From Xylogone sp. PMI_703 (taxonomy: Eukaryota > Ascomycota > Leotiomycetes), in NCBI GenBank assembly GCA_021399445.1, contig JAJTUQ010000012.1, positions 384,501 to 448,500 of the forward strand: 64,000 nucleotides of DNA. The letters are read 5' to 3'. Shown in pieces: positions 44,650-55,639 of the stretch. The position numbers and the translations under genes were made by a program. How positions within the stretch are numbered: position 1 is the first letter of the stretch; each line of letters begins with the position of its first letter. A model generated the notes under the pieces. It searched no databases. It had not been told where the DNA came from and was given only the letters and a program-made list of their open reading frames with translations.

Positions 44650-47241
44650 TCAAGTAGACCAAAAGTCATCAACTCTGGGAATACCCCCTCGAAATTTAGA
44701 GCCTAAATGAGCTTGGTTAGCATGGGAATGACTCCTAGCCATCAATGCATTCTTACTTACCAATGAACCGAGCTGCTCCCAGCTTGGCATATCGCCAGTA
44801 TAATATCCTCTTCTTCTTTCATTTACAGCGTCCCCGAGCCACGTCAGTGACTCCTCGGCTGGGAGTGATTCAAGATTTGATCCAGGTGGGTTGGCGGGTT
44901 TTGAAATACTATTATCCATCGTGAGAATGGAAGAATCTGAGTGATAATTAACTTGACTCATAACCTTGAGATGAAATTCTTCCAGAATGACTCAGAACCG
45001 ATAAGCAACTGAGTCTTCTGCCGCAACCGTTGCAATTAAAGATTGACACTGCTCTGCAACCTCAAAATAACCGAACCGGGTTGATTTATTGTTGGATCTG
45101 GAGCGGCGAATGGTAAAGGAGTAGAAGATACCAGCTGCACAGAAAGCCAAGTAGTGGGTAAACTAAAGTCAGATTAGATCGCTAGGTATATATGGTATAC
45201 ATAGTTTGAATGAAAACTATTACCCAAAAAGCGTGGTAAAGCTGATCTGCCTCTGCCAAGTTCTCAATGACCTTGACAATATCTATTGTTGCAGCTAAGC
45301 ACTTGTCAACATTTTTTGAAAATTGTCCTGTTTGGTATTTCCGTTTCTTTCTTGAAATCATGGAGTAGACATTGTCTATATATTAATATCTTGGCGTGTG
45401 CATAGGCGAGGCTTGACATCTGACTCTGGCGACGGAAGCTTTCTCCTAGCAAGCGTGGATCAACTAAGCCTGGGTTTAGAAATACTAGCAGTCTTACTTT
45501 TCAGGCCTCTATTGCCGACTCAAGTTGCTCTATAACTTTGTAGCGATCGGTTACCTTCAAAGGTTTGATGCAGTAGAGCTCTCTGACTATTTAGATAAGC
45601 CTAATCTCAATGTTATTCAAGAAAGATCTGATCATATAATGGAATCTTAAATTTTAAGGTAACGCACTTTATGTGAGCAATAACCGCAATCATCATACAG
45701 TAGGATGGCCCAGTTGCAGGTGCTATCGAAATGGCCGATAACTTGTCATCGTCCACAATCGACGGAAATCCCTATTAATATTCAGTACGACAGATGAAAA
45801 AAGCTGAAATGGGTTATTTGAGATGCACTTACTTGATCAGATTCATCACCTCTGAATATACATGGTCGACCCAAGACGGCTCTGAGGTATTTGTCTAGAT
45901 TATACGCACACCAGAACAGCTTTTTCTTGCATTCCGCTTCAATAAGGTTCATATTCATATTTGAAGCTGCTCTAATACTGAAACTTTTCCTATGCAAGCC
46001 ATGTGTTAGGATAAGACGTGACGTTGTTCCAAACAAGCTCCAGCAGTGATTAAAGCGAGAACATGTCAGCAGATAGAGACACTGGCTCAGTCATGTCTGA
46101 ATGCTTGTAATGAGCAGAGAGCCAGTTTCATTGGACAGCTGTTGTTCTGCAGCTTGAAAATACTCGACGCTGAAATCAAGATGTAAGAGACCTGGACCGG
46201 CATCAAAGGAACAAAAACAAACTCACTCATTATCGGTTACTTTCCGCCCGGACTTGGAAGACATATATCTACTCCCTTGAGCAAATACAGTCAAAATCAC
46301 AGCATACTTGCTTCGCCACAACGTTTCAGATCTCCTGGGGTCGTTGTATAGCTCCTGTATCCATTGCTGTATCGTTTGCCGATGGAGGAAGCGATAAGTC
46401 GGAGGTGCGAAATCGAAATACCTTGCAGCAAGCAAAAATGCCTCCTCTTCTGACGGAAGAATAAATGATGTTTCGTCGAAGTCGGGCAAAGCTGCATCGC
46501 CAAACGTGAAAATAGAAGTTAGCGGTGGTGCATTAAGACTGTTTCGGAGACTTCGTTGCAGATGGATCAGGAATGATACGGCAGGAGAAGGCCCAGCCAA
46601 GTGACCTTGCATATCACTCTCGCATGCTTCAGGGGACGATCGTAATGAGGTGCCATTATGTGGTGGAGGGATGTGATGACTATCTGCCTGTTGGCCAGTC
46701 TCTCGTTGTGGGGTGGTTGAATTACTTTGTGATACGTTTGACAAAGTCTGATTTACCGTAGAATTCAGGCGGATTGCATGCTGGGAGCTTGGCGGGGTTT
46801 TCTTCCGTCCTCTGGAGTAAGGCGCGTTGTAATGGCATGGGCATTTTATCTGCAGGCAGCGTAGACATGGCTGATGACCGTTGCATCGAATTTTCTTACT
46901 ACAGTCTCTCAGAAAATAATGTAGAAGGCGGAAAAGATGTCAATGGAGCACCCATTACGATATAATACTTACGCCTTGCAGGCATCACATGCCCGACTGA
47001 CCCTCCTTCGAATTTTGCCTTTGATTAAATTGGAGTGTGAATAGGATCTTGTTGGTGTCGGTAGGGACTCAACGTCAGAATCTTCTGGGTTCTCAGCAGG
47101 TGATGTTGTCTGTATCCGAGGAGAAAATAGCTGGATAACTCGTGGCAGATCCGAAGACGTAGGATAATAGTGCGCATCTGCTATAAACTGATGAACCCTC
47201 TTTTCTCGGTAAAACCTATGGCATAAAGTATAAAATCGCAC
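44650..47241 (-). pseudogene. Zn2Cys6 transcription factor pseudogene, multi-exon
   Basis: Exon 1 (47241-about 46979) ends in RRRVSRACDACKA. A GTAAGT…TGTAG intron joins it to KKIRCNGHQPCLRC, which completes the CX2CX6CX5CX2CX6-8C zinc cluster. The next exon runs to about 46230 (FLHRQTIQQWIQELY, KYAVILTVFAQGSRYM). After a further intron come VEYFQAAEQQLSNETGSLLITSIQT, a TGA at about 46095, and CLYLLTCSRFNHCWSLFGTTSRLILTHGLHR of the fungal TF domain. Later exons include ECKKKLFWCAYNLDKYLRAVLGRP, FPSIVDDDKLSAISIA and SSLAYAHAKIL. A second TGA lies just before the final block (MSQVNYHSDSSIL…DDFWST, ending 44650). Both stops are explained by CGA to TGA. The intron sites look intact, so inactivation is probably recent. 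Confidence 0.78.
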
Positions 47242-47746
47242 GCCACCCGGTGGATATTGAGATGTTTTTCCGGATACCAGATCTTGTCAGGACACCGCGG
47301 CCGGCTACGGGTATGGATGATCGTCGGCGGGGTAAAGCGACTCACTTATCCGAGCAGCGTTACTGCTGCATACGCATGTCTGAACATTACTGTAGCCAGC
47401 AATCAAAAGCTACAAGATATCATAGATTACACCTACAGTTATACTCATATTTCAAGAGAGGACAGGAGTACTACTTACGTATTAGATCTCAAACAGCGTC
47501 TTCCTTGAACGACATCCCCAAGAGTCAAAATGAACTCACGTGAGGATTATACGGATAACGGTTTCGGAAAAGGAACGCAGATATAGCCGTCCCATCCTAT
47601 CCTCAATCATTTATTACTGTGCTTTAGAATTGCTAGGGATTTCTCTATTGCCTCTGTCATAAAAATAAAATCTCTTCCACATTTTTCATCTATTCGTATA
47701 TGGGAGGAGATACTCCATAATCCTTTATTTTTTACCATCATACCAT
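47242..47746. other. Gap between regulator pseudogene and reductase relic
   Basis: Upstream side of the minus-strand regulator. Small plus-strand frames here (47250-47543) show no recognised motif. Confidence 0.35.
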
Positions 47747-48055
47747 TGGACTAATGATCTATTACCCGCACTTCGCGAAGCTGGCCTCGAATTTGAGACG
47801 ATTCCACAGCGTGAATGGGTTCGGCGGCTTCGAGAAAGTGGTGATGATCCGCAGCAAAATCCTACAGTTAAGTTGCTGAACTTCTTTAGTAATAAATATG
47901 ATAATGATAAGCCTGGTAGAAGAGAGCTAAAGTTTGATATAACGAAAACTCCAAAGGATAGCAACACAATTGCTGAAGGTTATGGCATCACTGAAGGTGG
48001 CATAATCAAGAAGTTTGTGGAATGTTGGCGTTCTGTATCGCAGCAAATTAGTTAA
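47747..48055 (+). pseudogene. C-terminal remnant of a terminal reductase (NAD-binding) domain of a PKS/NRPS-like enzyme
   Basis: A 102-codon open stretch ends at a natural-looking stop: WTNDLLPALREAGLEFETIP, QREWVRRLRESGDDPQQNPTVKLLNFFSNKYDND, PGRRELKFDITKT and GIIKKFVECWR. This is the characteristic end of thioester-reductase/male-sterility-type domains that release aldehydes from non-reducing PKS and NRPS-like enzymes. Nothing upstream belongs to the rest of such an enzyme (expected several kilobases of KS/AT or A/T domains), so it is an orphan fragment. It is the only trace of a biosynthetic backbone enzyme in the window. Confidence 0.75.
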
Positions 48056-48386
48056 TTTAGAGTTCGATTTTCTATAGTACAACGATTGTTCAGCATCTAA
48101 ATCCAAAAAACTGTACAACTTTTGTAGCCTTACTCGGTGGTATAATATGATGATAAAAAGCTGCTGCTTCGTGAGCTTGCCGGCTCGTCTCTCCAGGACT
48201 CTGCACTCCCGTAGTTGCAGACATCCCATTGGTCTTGTTCACTGTTATGATGAGGGTCGAACCTTTCATTCCATCGAGGTACCGCCACATCGAATGACCT
48301 GACGGGAAAAAAGAAAGCGATATTGATTACGCGTGCAAACTGTCCGCCGGTGGAACAATCAACCGAAGTGGTTGGAGAGTAGGGAT
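48056..48386. other. Gap without features
   Basis: 3' flank of the reductase remnant; no gene or repeat recognised before the solo LTR. Confidence 0.4.
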
Positions 48387-48598
48387 ATGTCAGAGTGAGA
48401 GGTACACGACCAATGAGTAAGGAACGAGCTATGAAGTCAATTCAGGTATCTACGATAGATCTACAGTACAATTTATAGACAGAACAGTCCTCTAGATACT
48501 TCTACAGGCTTGGTTCGAAGTATTTCGATCATATTCGTAGTCACGTGCTGAGGTAGCCTCTGCGCAACCACCTACTGCAGGTACGTTCCGCTCTGACA
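48387..48598. repeat. Solo LTR of a second family, 212 bp, GGATA target duplication
   Basis: Starts TGTCAGAGTGAG and ends GTTCCGCTCTGACA, giving the inverted ends TGTCAGAG/CTCTGACA. GGATA flanks it at 48382-48386 and 48599-48603. Its length and TGTC…GACA ends resemble the 205-bp LTR family, but the body is different apart from a short shared word (AGTACAATTTATAG). Confidence 0.82.
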
Positions 48599-48603
48599 GG
48601 ATA

Positions 48604-48944
48604 ATTAAAAAATAAAGTTCCGTCCGTATCAAGCGATTCACTTATTATTTGCTAACAACACAATGGATAATAGTAAGTGATTTGATTATCGATCATTTTA
48701 TCGTATGGCTTTGCAGCTAAACGATCGAGGTCAATTCAGAAATCGGCAATTCCCTCGAGGTTGTAGAAAAGAGGACAAGATATAAGTGAGCAATAATCGT
48801 CATTAAAACGGAGACAGAGGTGCCACTAGATCATTGTATTTACTAACTGTATATGTAAATAGCAATATTTCTCGTGTTGGTAGTTAGCTGCATCCAATCT
48901 AGTGTAAAGAACCAGTTTCGACTGGCATCTGCAACATTTTGCAG
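48604..48944. other. Gap between solo LTR and ALDH pseudogene A
   Basis: No features recognised. Confidence 0.35.
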
Positions 48945-50590
48945 TTTGGATCCTAGAGTATACTGGACCTCGTCTATAAGTATGATTGAAGCCCATATTT
49001 TCCATTTTCTTTTCTGCTCCCACTTTCTTTGTGGCCGCCAAAAGGAATCTGAGGTAACGGAAGGTGAGGGGCGTTAATGGAGACACCACCTGAATCAATC
49101 TTCCCAGAAACCGAAGGGCACGGTTCAAATCATTGGTGTAAACGGTGGCTATATTAATTAGTGTCAGTCACAGTCTGTGGAGAAGGTCATTAAGAAACAT
49201 TGAATGTACCAGAAAGACCAGTAACGGGATCATTTGCAAGTTCAATCGCCTCCTCTTCTATTTTGCAAATAATAATACTCAAAACTTGTCCGAATATCTC
49301 TTTTTTATAGATAGGACTTTCTCGGTCAGGGTTGAGGAAGACTGTAGGGGTGACGTAATAGCCCTTATCTCCCTTTCTGGCACCTCCGATTATTGGCGCT
49401 CCTATTTTCTTGCCGATATCGATAAAGTCCTTGACGGTCTTAAAATGCCTCTCGGTAGCAAGGGGGCTATTATCGTGGTGAATTCTCTGGGATCAGAGCC
49501 CAGTTGACTGACGATAATTTCAAATCGGTTCTTGATAGCCTTAATAAAGGCAGGGGCGATACGCTCTTGGACAAAAAGACGCGATCCGGCTACACAATAT
49601 TAGAATCAGATAAGCAGGGAGTGTATCAAATTTGCATACCGACACAGTCTTGGCTCGAATTAAAGAGAAATCCATCTGCGATCCTATAAAGCTTCAGTAC
49701 GAAAGATGAGTACAGTAGTTCATAGACAGTGCACTTACGAGCCCACAGCATTCTCTATATCGGCATCAGCGAGAACAATGGCAGGTGATTTGCCACCTGT
49801 CCTCATATTGCTATCCAGAGCTAGTTTCTGCATAATCTTCCCTACAGTAGTCGATCCAGTATAACTTATCTTAGTAATCATCATGTTTGAAGCAAGTAGA
49901 GCGCCAGTCTCTCCCGCTCCACTGACGAACTAAAGTACTCCAGATGGAAACCCAGCTTCTACAACAAGTCTACCTAACGCTAGCGCACTAAGGGGGGTTC
50001 CTTCGGAAGCTTTATAGATAAACTACAGCTATCAGTAACTTAGGGCACATCTACTTTTGGGACGAACTTACCGTATTTCCTGCAGCTAATGCTGAAGCAA
50101 CTTTCCAGTCAATATAAAGTGTTAGTGCGCTCCACGGAGCGATTCCAGCGCATACTCCTAGTGGCTCATGTCTAACTATTTTATACGTTCCATCATCCGC
50201 TGGAGACGATTCTCCTTCAATCTTATCCACTCATACCTGCGTAATCTTCTTATACATCAACGGTTAGGTTCAGGAATCCTAATAGACTTCGGCTTACATC
50301 GAAAACAAGCAGCGGCCTCGGGCACTACAAATCCAGCGAACGCAGCCACTGAGGCACCAATACAGAGGCTGTCAAGCTCCGACAGTTCCTTTGCATTCTC
50401 TCCGGTAAATCGGCAAATTGTAACAGGCACGCTGTTAGCTGGGCTTCTGTGTATGTGCTCCAAGGTCCTGATTTGAATGCTGCTTGGGCAGCAGATACCG
50501 GGCTTCGATATCCGCCTCTCCAGCTACTTGTACTTCAGCTGGAGTTTTGGATTCATCGAAAGAGTTAACCAGGGTGAGGGGTTTCCCCCG
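48945..50590 (-). pseudogene. Aldehyde dehydrogenase pseudogene A
   Basis: Minus-strand ALDH blocks occur in order. N-terminus: PAEVQVAGEADIEA, then CRFTGENAKELSELDSLCIGA, VDKIEGE…DDGTYKIVRHEPLGVCAGIAPWSA (50000-50220), WKVASALAAGNT, KASEGTPLSALALGRLVVEAGFPSGV, then ISYTGSTTVGKIMQKLA (cofactor region), GGKSPAIVLADADIENA, RLFVQERIAPAFIKAI, GDKGYYVTPTVFLNP, KKEIFGQVLSI and near the end PFGGHKESGSRKENGKYGLQSYL. Frameshifts and stops separate many blocks. The VTLELGG segment with the catalytic Glu is shortened, and the GQ.C nucleophile region is lost. One or two gaps may be introns (GTAAGTGCAC at about 49734). It is dead. Confidence 0.82.
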
Positions 50591-51289
50591 ATTTAGAGTC
50601 AACAAACTACAGATTCAGCAAATGAATATATAGCTACAATCGGCTGGCTATTGGATGGCAGTGACGTACTTCATTGTTGACGAACAACCTAGTTTCATAC
50701 ATCGTGGACGAGGTAGCAATCGCTATGGAGTGATTTTCGCTTCATAAAACTAAGTCGTGCAAATGGGGGGAAAAAATGGTTCATATTAGCAGAACAAAAG
50801 GTGTGTTTCACGCTATGTATGTATCGCAGAATCTTTGCGGCTGACGATTTGCAATAGTCAGCTTATGATCGTATTTAATCATCGCTTACCCCTAAAATTG
50901 GGGGGCATAGTAATTAGCGCCAAATTATCCTGGCTACCTGGGTGAATCAATTACCATCATAAACTTACGCGCCACGACGAAAAGCGGCAATGCTCAACGT
51001 GCTCTTGCAGTAGTCTGCGAGGGACTCAATTGGCTCTATTCAACACCAACGGCTGATTCTATTTGCCGTGGTTCTTCTTGGTTAAACGGAACACTTCCGT
51101 GACTGCTGAATCCACCACAGACTCCGAAGAGCCAGCCTGCAGGTTACGAATAGCTCCCTCTCCCTAACAATACTAAAAGAAACTTATCAAGATCGCCGTG
51201 GGATCCTGTCTTGTGCCCTAGTGTTATTCTCTTAAGGTAGGCTGTCATTTAAACCCTCTACTACTTATGCTGTTTCACACTGCCTTATT
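50591..51289. other. Spacer between two ALDH pseudogenes
   Basis: No recognisable coding block on either strand. It may contain the degraded promoter of ALDH pseudogene A. Confidence 0.35.
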
Positions 51290-53084
51290 AAGATACAGTA
51301 TCTCCCATTACAAAAGCTCTTTAACCCGCTGACTGCCCATTCACTACCGATACCACTTCCTTTGTGTCCACCAAAAGACGCTCAGGGGCTTACCTCTAAG
51401 TGGGCATTTACCCAGATATTTCCAGCCTCTAAACGCCGAGCTATTTTGTGCGCCCCTATTAAGTCAGGAGACCAGACTTAAGCACCAAGACTCATTTTTG
51501 TGGTATTTGTACGCGCGCTATTACTTTAACTTTGGTGACTAGGTGTCAGGCGCCAAGGTTGCATGTGGCCAGAATAAGGTTCACTCGTGACTTGCCGCGC
51601 GAGCGAAGCGAGGGACTAGAGGCCTGAGGCTGCGATTCAATATATATGGGGGAAGCCCCTCCCTTAAAGGGAGGGGCTAGAGTTCAATTTTGTGAATATC
51701 CTTACAGTATATAGTTGTATTGTAGCGATCAATTGAATCACCACTTATCTATTAGCTACATCACGGCATATTCAACCATTCCTTCACTCTATGTAGTAAA
51801 CCCCCTGACACTAGGAGAGAATGGGAACAATCGGACCTTTTTATAATTAGTTAATTTCAATTGGTGAAATAGGATTCCGGGGCTGAGAGTATTGCTCACC
51901 GAATGCTTCTTCGGTAACTACTCTCGAGCCTTCCTTGGCATCATCAATAATTATTGCTGGGGTAAAATATCCAGACGAGTTGACGACTTTACCGCCAACA
52001 GCAACCTTTTGACCTTCTTTTCAATCTCATCAAAGAAGCCCTTAACGCGATCGTATTGCATTTCGTTTTGGACTAGTCCGACAAAGACACTGGGCTGAAA
52101 GCCATCTCTAGATTTCATTTCCTTTACAGTTGCTACCATGGCGGCTTGAATACAGGATAAATAGATTCGTGAACATATATTCGTTTTAACCCTAAGCAAA
52201 TATAATTTTAATTAGCTATACCTTGATCTGTACAGATCGCGTGCTTACCTGTCCTGAGTTTAAAATTGCTAGTTTGGCAATCCTGATTCAAGTAAGCACA
52301 ACCCTTAGACATCTACCGACGTGAACGCTTACCTAGGGGGCCACGGGGGGCCACAGTCTCAACATTGACATCTTTATATATGATTGCTGGGTCTTTTCCG
52401 GCGGCTGATATTGTTAGCCTATGACATTAACCCGTCTAATTAATATGCAAGACCATACAGTTCTACTGCGGCACGCTTTAGAGTTTTGCTTGCACTTTCC
52501 ATCACTCTTTTTCCCGGTAGCAGTCGTTCCAGTAAAACTGATTTTGTCCACACCAGGATGAGCTGCGAGCATTGGATCAAGGGTGTCATCTTCGCTCAGT
52601 ACCTGGATAACACCAGGTGGAAGGTATCTCTGGGCATGTTCTGCAATTTTGAGGCCGTAATATGGCGTAGACCTGAGGTACTTAGTTATATGCCTTCAAC
52701 TTTGATACACTAGCGATGTTCAGTAATACTTACGATGGCTTAATAATAATCGTATTGATGGTCAAATTGCGGGAGCAATCTTACCACATGCTTAGCTGTG
52801 AAATTAGAGAAAAGTGCACACAATGCTTTATTTTACATCTTTTGTCATTTACCAAGCTGGATAGAGACTTGAATGGTATCAGCAAAATCTTGACGCAGCT
52901 ATTACTATCAAATACGAAACTCATATTTCCACGGGACAATGCCAACAACCACGCCTTTTTCTGCCAGTATACCGCTCCAGTAAACATTTGAAGCCTCGCT
53001 TAAGGGCGTATAGCGGGTGAGACCTTGTCGTTCGTTGTTATCTAACATCAATTCCTCGGGGACACATAACTTGGAGATTTCTGT
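51290..53084 (-). pseudogene. Aldehyde dehydrogenase pseudogene B, carrying a MITE and cut by a solo LTR
   Basis: From the N-terminal side: NNERQGLTRYTPLSEA…VVVGIVPW (52910-53040), TPYYGLKIAEHAQRYLPPGVIQVLSEDDTLD, HPGVDKISFTGTTATGKK, CIQAAMVATVKEMKSRDGF, VGLVQNEMQYDRVKGFFDEIEKK, VVTEEAF joined through a probable intron to GPIVPILS (about 51808). A 269-bp MITE follows, then VWSPDLIGAHKIARRLEAGNIWVNAHLE and FGGHKGSGIGSEWAVSGLKSFCN (51290-51480). Several frameshifts and stops are present. The block order and sequence differ from pseudogene A, so this is another ALDH subfamily (PutA-like type with QNEMQYDRV). The N-terminal end stops at the 53085-53289 LTR. Confidence 0.82.
51543..51811. mobile_element. 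MITE, 269 bp, TIR GTGTCAGG and TAG target duplication
   Basis: The left end is GTGTCAGGCGCC and the complement of the right end is GTGTCAGGGGGTT. TAG lies on both sides (51540-51542 and 51812-51814). The element separates two parts of ALDH pseudogene B. Inside is a 25-nt near-perfect palindrome, AGCCCCTCCCTT-A-AAGGGAGGGGCT (51654-51678), and a GC-rich GCGCGAGCGAAGCGAGG stretch (about 51598-51614), both out of character with the AT-rich flanks. There is no coding capacity. The 3-bp duplication suggests a PIF/Harbinger or CACTA-type helper, which was not identified. Confidence 0.75.
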
Positions 53085-53289
53085 TGTCGGAACACAGGGT
53101 CCGATTATGGTAGAATGCAAAGAATTAATTGAATTAATTATCCTACAGTGCAATTACAGTACAATTTATAGTGGCAATTGCACTAATGGACTACGAATGG
53201 AATGGCCTCGCATAGCAGGGTTCTCCTGACTAATCCTATTGAGGCAATAGAGTTTACGGTCCGTACGCGCAACCGCAATTGTTCTGACA
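53085..53289. repeat. Solo LTR, 205 bp, second copy, no target duplication
   Basis: About 97% identical to 27401-27605, with intact TGTCGGAAC…GTTCTGACA ends. The five bases outside the ends differ (TCTGT versus GAACT), so the usual duplication is missing. It borders the N-terminal end of ALDH pseudogene B. A recombination between two LTR copies or a deletion would explain both facts. Confidence 0.85.
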
Positions 53290-54030
53290 GAACTTAACGA
53301 TGTGTAGCCATCGTACGACAGACCTATTCAATGGTTCGTCCCGCCACATCACATTTGGAAGCTAAATAGAACGAAACAGACTGACAATGTGCGACCAGAA
53401 CACGATCAAGATATATGAAAGCTACTGTGTGGACTAGTAACTGTTACTCTCGATGTTAGCCTAAAATCTATTTAATATCTTGTCGGAAATGTACGTTCTA
53501 ACGCAAAGATCTGCAAACATATCGTGTGAATGCCTTCTGGAAAATTTGCAATTCACTCTCTTAGTTGATCCCACTAATTCGATAACGCCGTCTGTTCCTG
53601 GGAAACCAAAAAATATAAACATGGTACAGCTCATGCGTCGGATTGCTCCTCTTGTGATTTACGCCAAAAACCAATACTTTGTTCGAGCCAGAGTCTGACC
53701 ATCGTAAAGTCGTATGTTTTCATTCTTGAAACTTACACGATGAGAGATTTCAATTACTTCTTGTAGTGCATGTTTAATAGCAGATTTGGGAATGAAAGTG
53801 CCGTGATCCTATAGTAGCAAATCGTTGGCTACGTCTTTAACGTAAACAAGACGTTGTGCGTTGGTACTATTTCTACCCACAAGCCTAGTTTTATGATTAT
53901 CACCATGCGCAAGCATACCGATAGCTTCAGTCGAAAATAGCTCTACTGTACCGGGAGGGTAACACAGATTGCATCCTTACCATTGGTGGGAGTGCCGATA
54001 CGGCCTGACTGACAAACGCGTAACCCAGCT
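53290..54030. other. Uncertain region, possibly decayed coding sequence
   Basis: No firm gene. On the minus strand a stretch at about 53780-53960 (…STEAIGMLAHGDNHKTRLVG…) looks protein-like, with one stop, but I could not assign it to a family. It may be another scrap of the neighbouring enzyme genes. Confidence 0.3.
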
Positions 54031-54336
54031 TCACAGGCGACATTGCGCTCCTGATGGTAGGTTGCTGGCGACGAAGCAACCAATCATTTTAGTCAAGTTG
54101 TGACTTCGGGGTGCGGAAGTTGTGACTACGCGATAACTGGACAGAACTGCGAATTGGACACCTAGAATACCAGTGGCAGAGCTTAGGTCGTGGATAAGAA
54201 TAGCTTGAGGTTTTGTCAAAAGTTTGGAGGGCGGATCGAGGATATGTGTCGGGGCACGGCTGGCTTCTTTCTCCCTACTCCCTAGCTTAAAATCTTTAGC
54301 AACTACAAAGGATCTAGAACTAGATATTTTCTTCAA
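54031..54336 (-). pseudogene. Zinc-type alcohol dehydrogenase/enoyl reductase fragment
   Basis: An isolated minus-strand piece reads ILIHDLSSATGILGVQFAVLSSYRVVTTSAPRSHNLTKMIG, the cofactor-binding fold of medium-chain dehydrogenases (equivalent to VWGASSSVG..A.QLA...GY.VVAT.S..N). The catalytic N-terminal domain and the C-terminal half are absent. It lies only about 110 bp from an intact member of the same superfamily on the same strand, which suggests a former tandem pair of which one copy was lost. Confidence 0.65.
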
Positions 54337-54443
54337 ATAGATATAGGCTTCGATTAAATAGAAACCTTGGTATTCACCAGCTATAAATGGCTGTTAAATA
54401 GCTGGTGAGTCTGATAATATAGTCTGCTATTTTCGTCCAAGTA

Positions 54444-55587
54444 TTATTCATCAACTCTATAGATATATTTAACAGCATTCACCTTCCCGGCCTTTAAGTA
54501 AGCTAGCCCTGTTTCTATTCCACCAAGACCACCCGGTACAACTTCTGTTGGATGTCCCGAAAACCAGCCCTCCACTAAGCCTTTCGCGATTAAGCTCGTG
54601 AACGCGAGCCCAATCTCCCTGCCATCGCCTTCAGGAATGTGATTAACGCCCTTAGGAATATGAAGCCCCGCAGCTTCGAGATTCAATAGACCTGTATGGA
54701 CGATAGGCAGCCACGCCAGGGATACCTTTAGCGTCCCAGGGAGACCTAAATAGTCCGTGAATGGAACTACCACTACCATATGCCCCTTCTTGTCTAGTAC
54801 TCTCGCCAAAGTACTAACGCTGCTTGGCTCCGATATAGCATCAAGAGCATTGGAGACAGACTCAATACCCGCAGAGTTTAGTGCTGTTTCGATACTCCTA
54901 ACAACGGTATCCTCGCCATCACGATAGTCAATAATAGTATCCCCCTGAGAGCGATCAATCAGCGGTTCCACGAAATCACGGCTTTTGCCGGCAATTACAA
55001 TCAGAGGATGGATATTAGAACGCCGTGCAAGCTTGATAGCAAAGGCTCCAAGTGCAGTGGAACCCCCATAAATAATCAACGGTAGTTTTGTCTTTGAGCC
55101 TTCCCATGGCCGTGGCAGCTTCAGATTGTGATACAGCGCGACTGCTGCGGTAAGCGCTGCCAAAGGGATGCTAGCGGCCTATTTTAATTTTAGATTAGTA
55201 TATGTATAGTTTACAATAAATTAGTAAAACAACAAGGTAAATAGGTACCTCCTCAAACGAGACTCTTTCCGGAATAAGAAAAGTTGTTGATGCGGGTGTA
55301 ATTGCATACTCCGCGTATGCTCCTCCAGTGGCCTCCCCAACTCTGTGAAGTCCAGCGACACGGTCTCCTTGTTTGAATTCAACCACGCCTTCACCTACTT
55401 GCTCAACTATACCCGCGGCATCATCTCCAGAGTTATGCGCGATATTCGAATAGGACGGAAATTTCCAGTCCTTTGGATTAGAGCCAGCATAGACCACTTT
55501 TATTAGGACTTCCCCTCTCTTAGGTGCAGGAATGGAACTCTCGACAATCTTAACCGAGAGGTCAGGGGATACAATTGCTTCTCTCAT
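54444..55587 (-). CDS. MDR-superfamily reductase (zinc-binding dehydrogenase/ToxD-like enoyl reductase), two exons
   Basis: Exon 1 (55587-55249) joins through a 70-bp phase-0 intron (55248-55179, GTACCT…AATAG with TACTAAT) to exon 2 (55178-54444); 1074 nt, 357 residues, a normal length. The N-terminal GroES-like domain has GEVLIKVVYAGSNPKDWK and GDDAAGIVEQVGEGV, FKQGDRVAG. The second half has the NADPH-binding strand IIYGGSTALGAFAIKLARR. The catalytic zinc ligands of classical ADH are absent, as in quinone reductases and the stand-alone trans-enoyl reductases of polyketide pathways (ToxD/LovC type). Soluble, with no targeting signal. A TATAAATA box lies about 45 bp upstream. Probably active; the reaction (C=C reduction of an enoyl or enone substrate) is inferred from family. 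Confidence 0.88.
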
Positions 55588-55631
55588 CTTGAATCAAACC
55601 AATTGAATAATTCTCTGACGAAATGAATCAG

Positions 55632-55639
55632 TATTTATA
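55632..55639 (-). promoter_or_regulatory. TATA box of the MDR reductase gene
   Basis: TATAAATA on the minus strand, about 45 bp before the ATG, within GGTATAAATACTG. Confidence 0.5.

Noticed and set aside
51598..51680. Helitron-type 3' end (GC-rich hairpin followed by CTAG)
   Set aside because: The hairpin lies inside an element with matching TIRs and TAG duplications on both sides, which explains the insertion better.
53085..53289. Interpretation as coding exon of the ALDH pseudogene (short frames exist on both strands)
   Set aside because: The segment is a near-identical copy of 27401-27605 with LTR-type ends.
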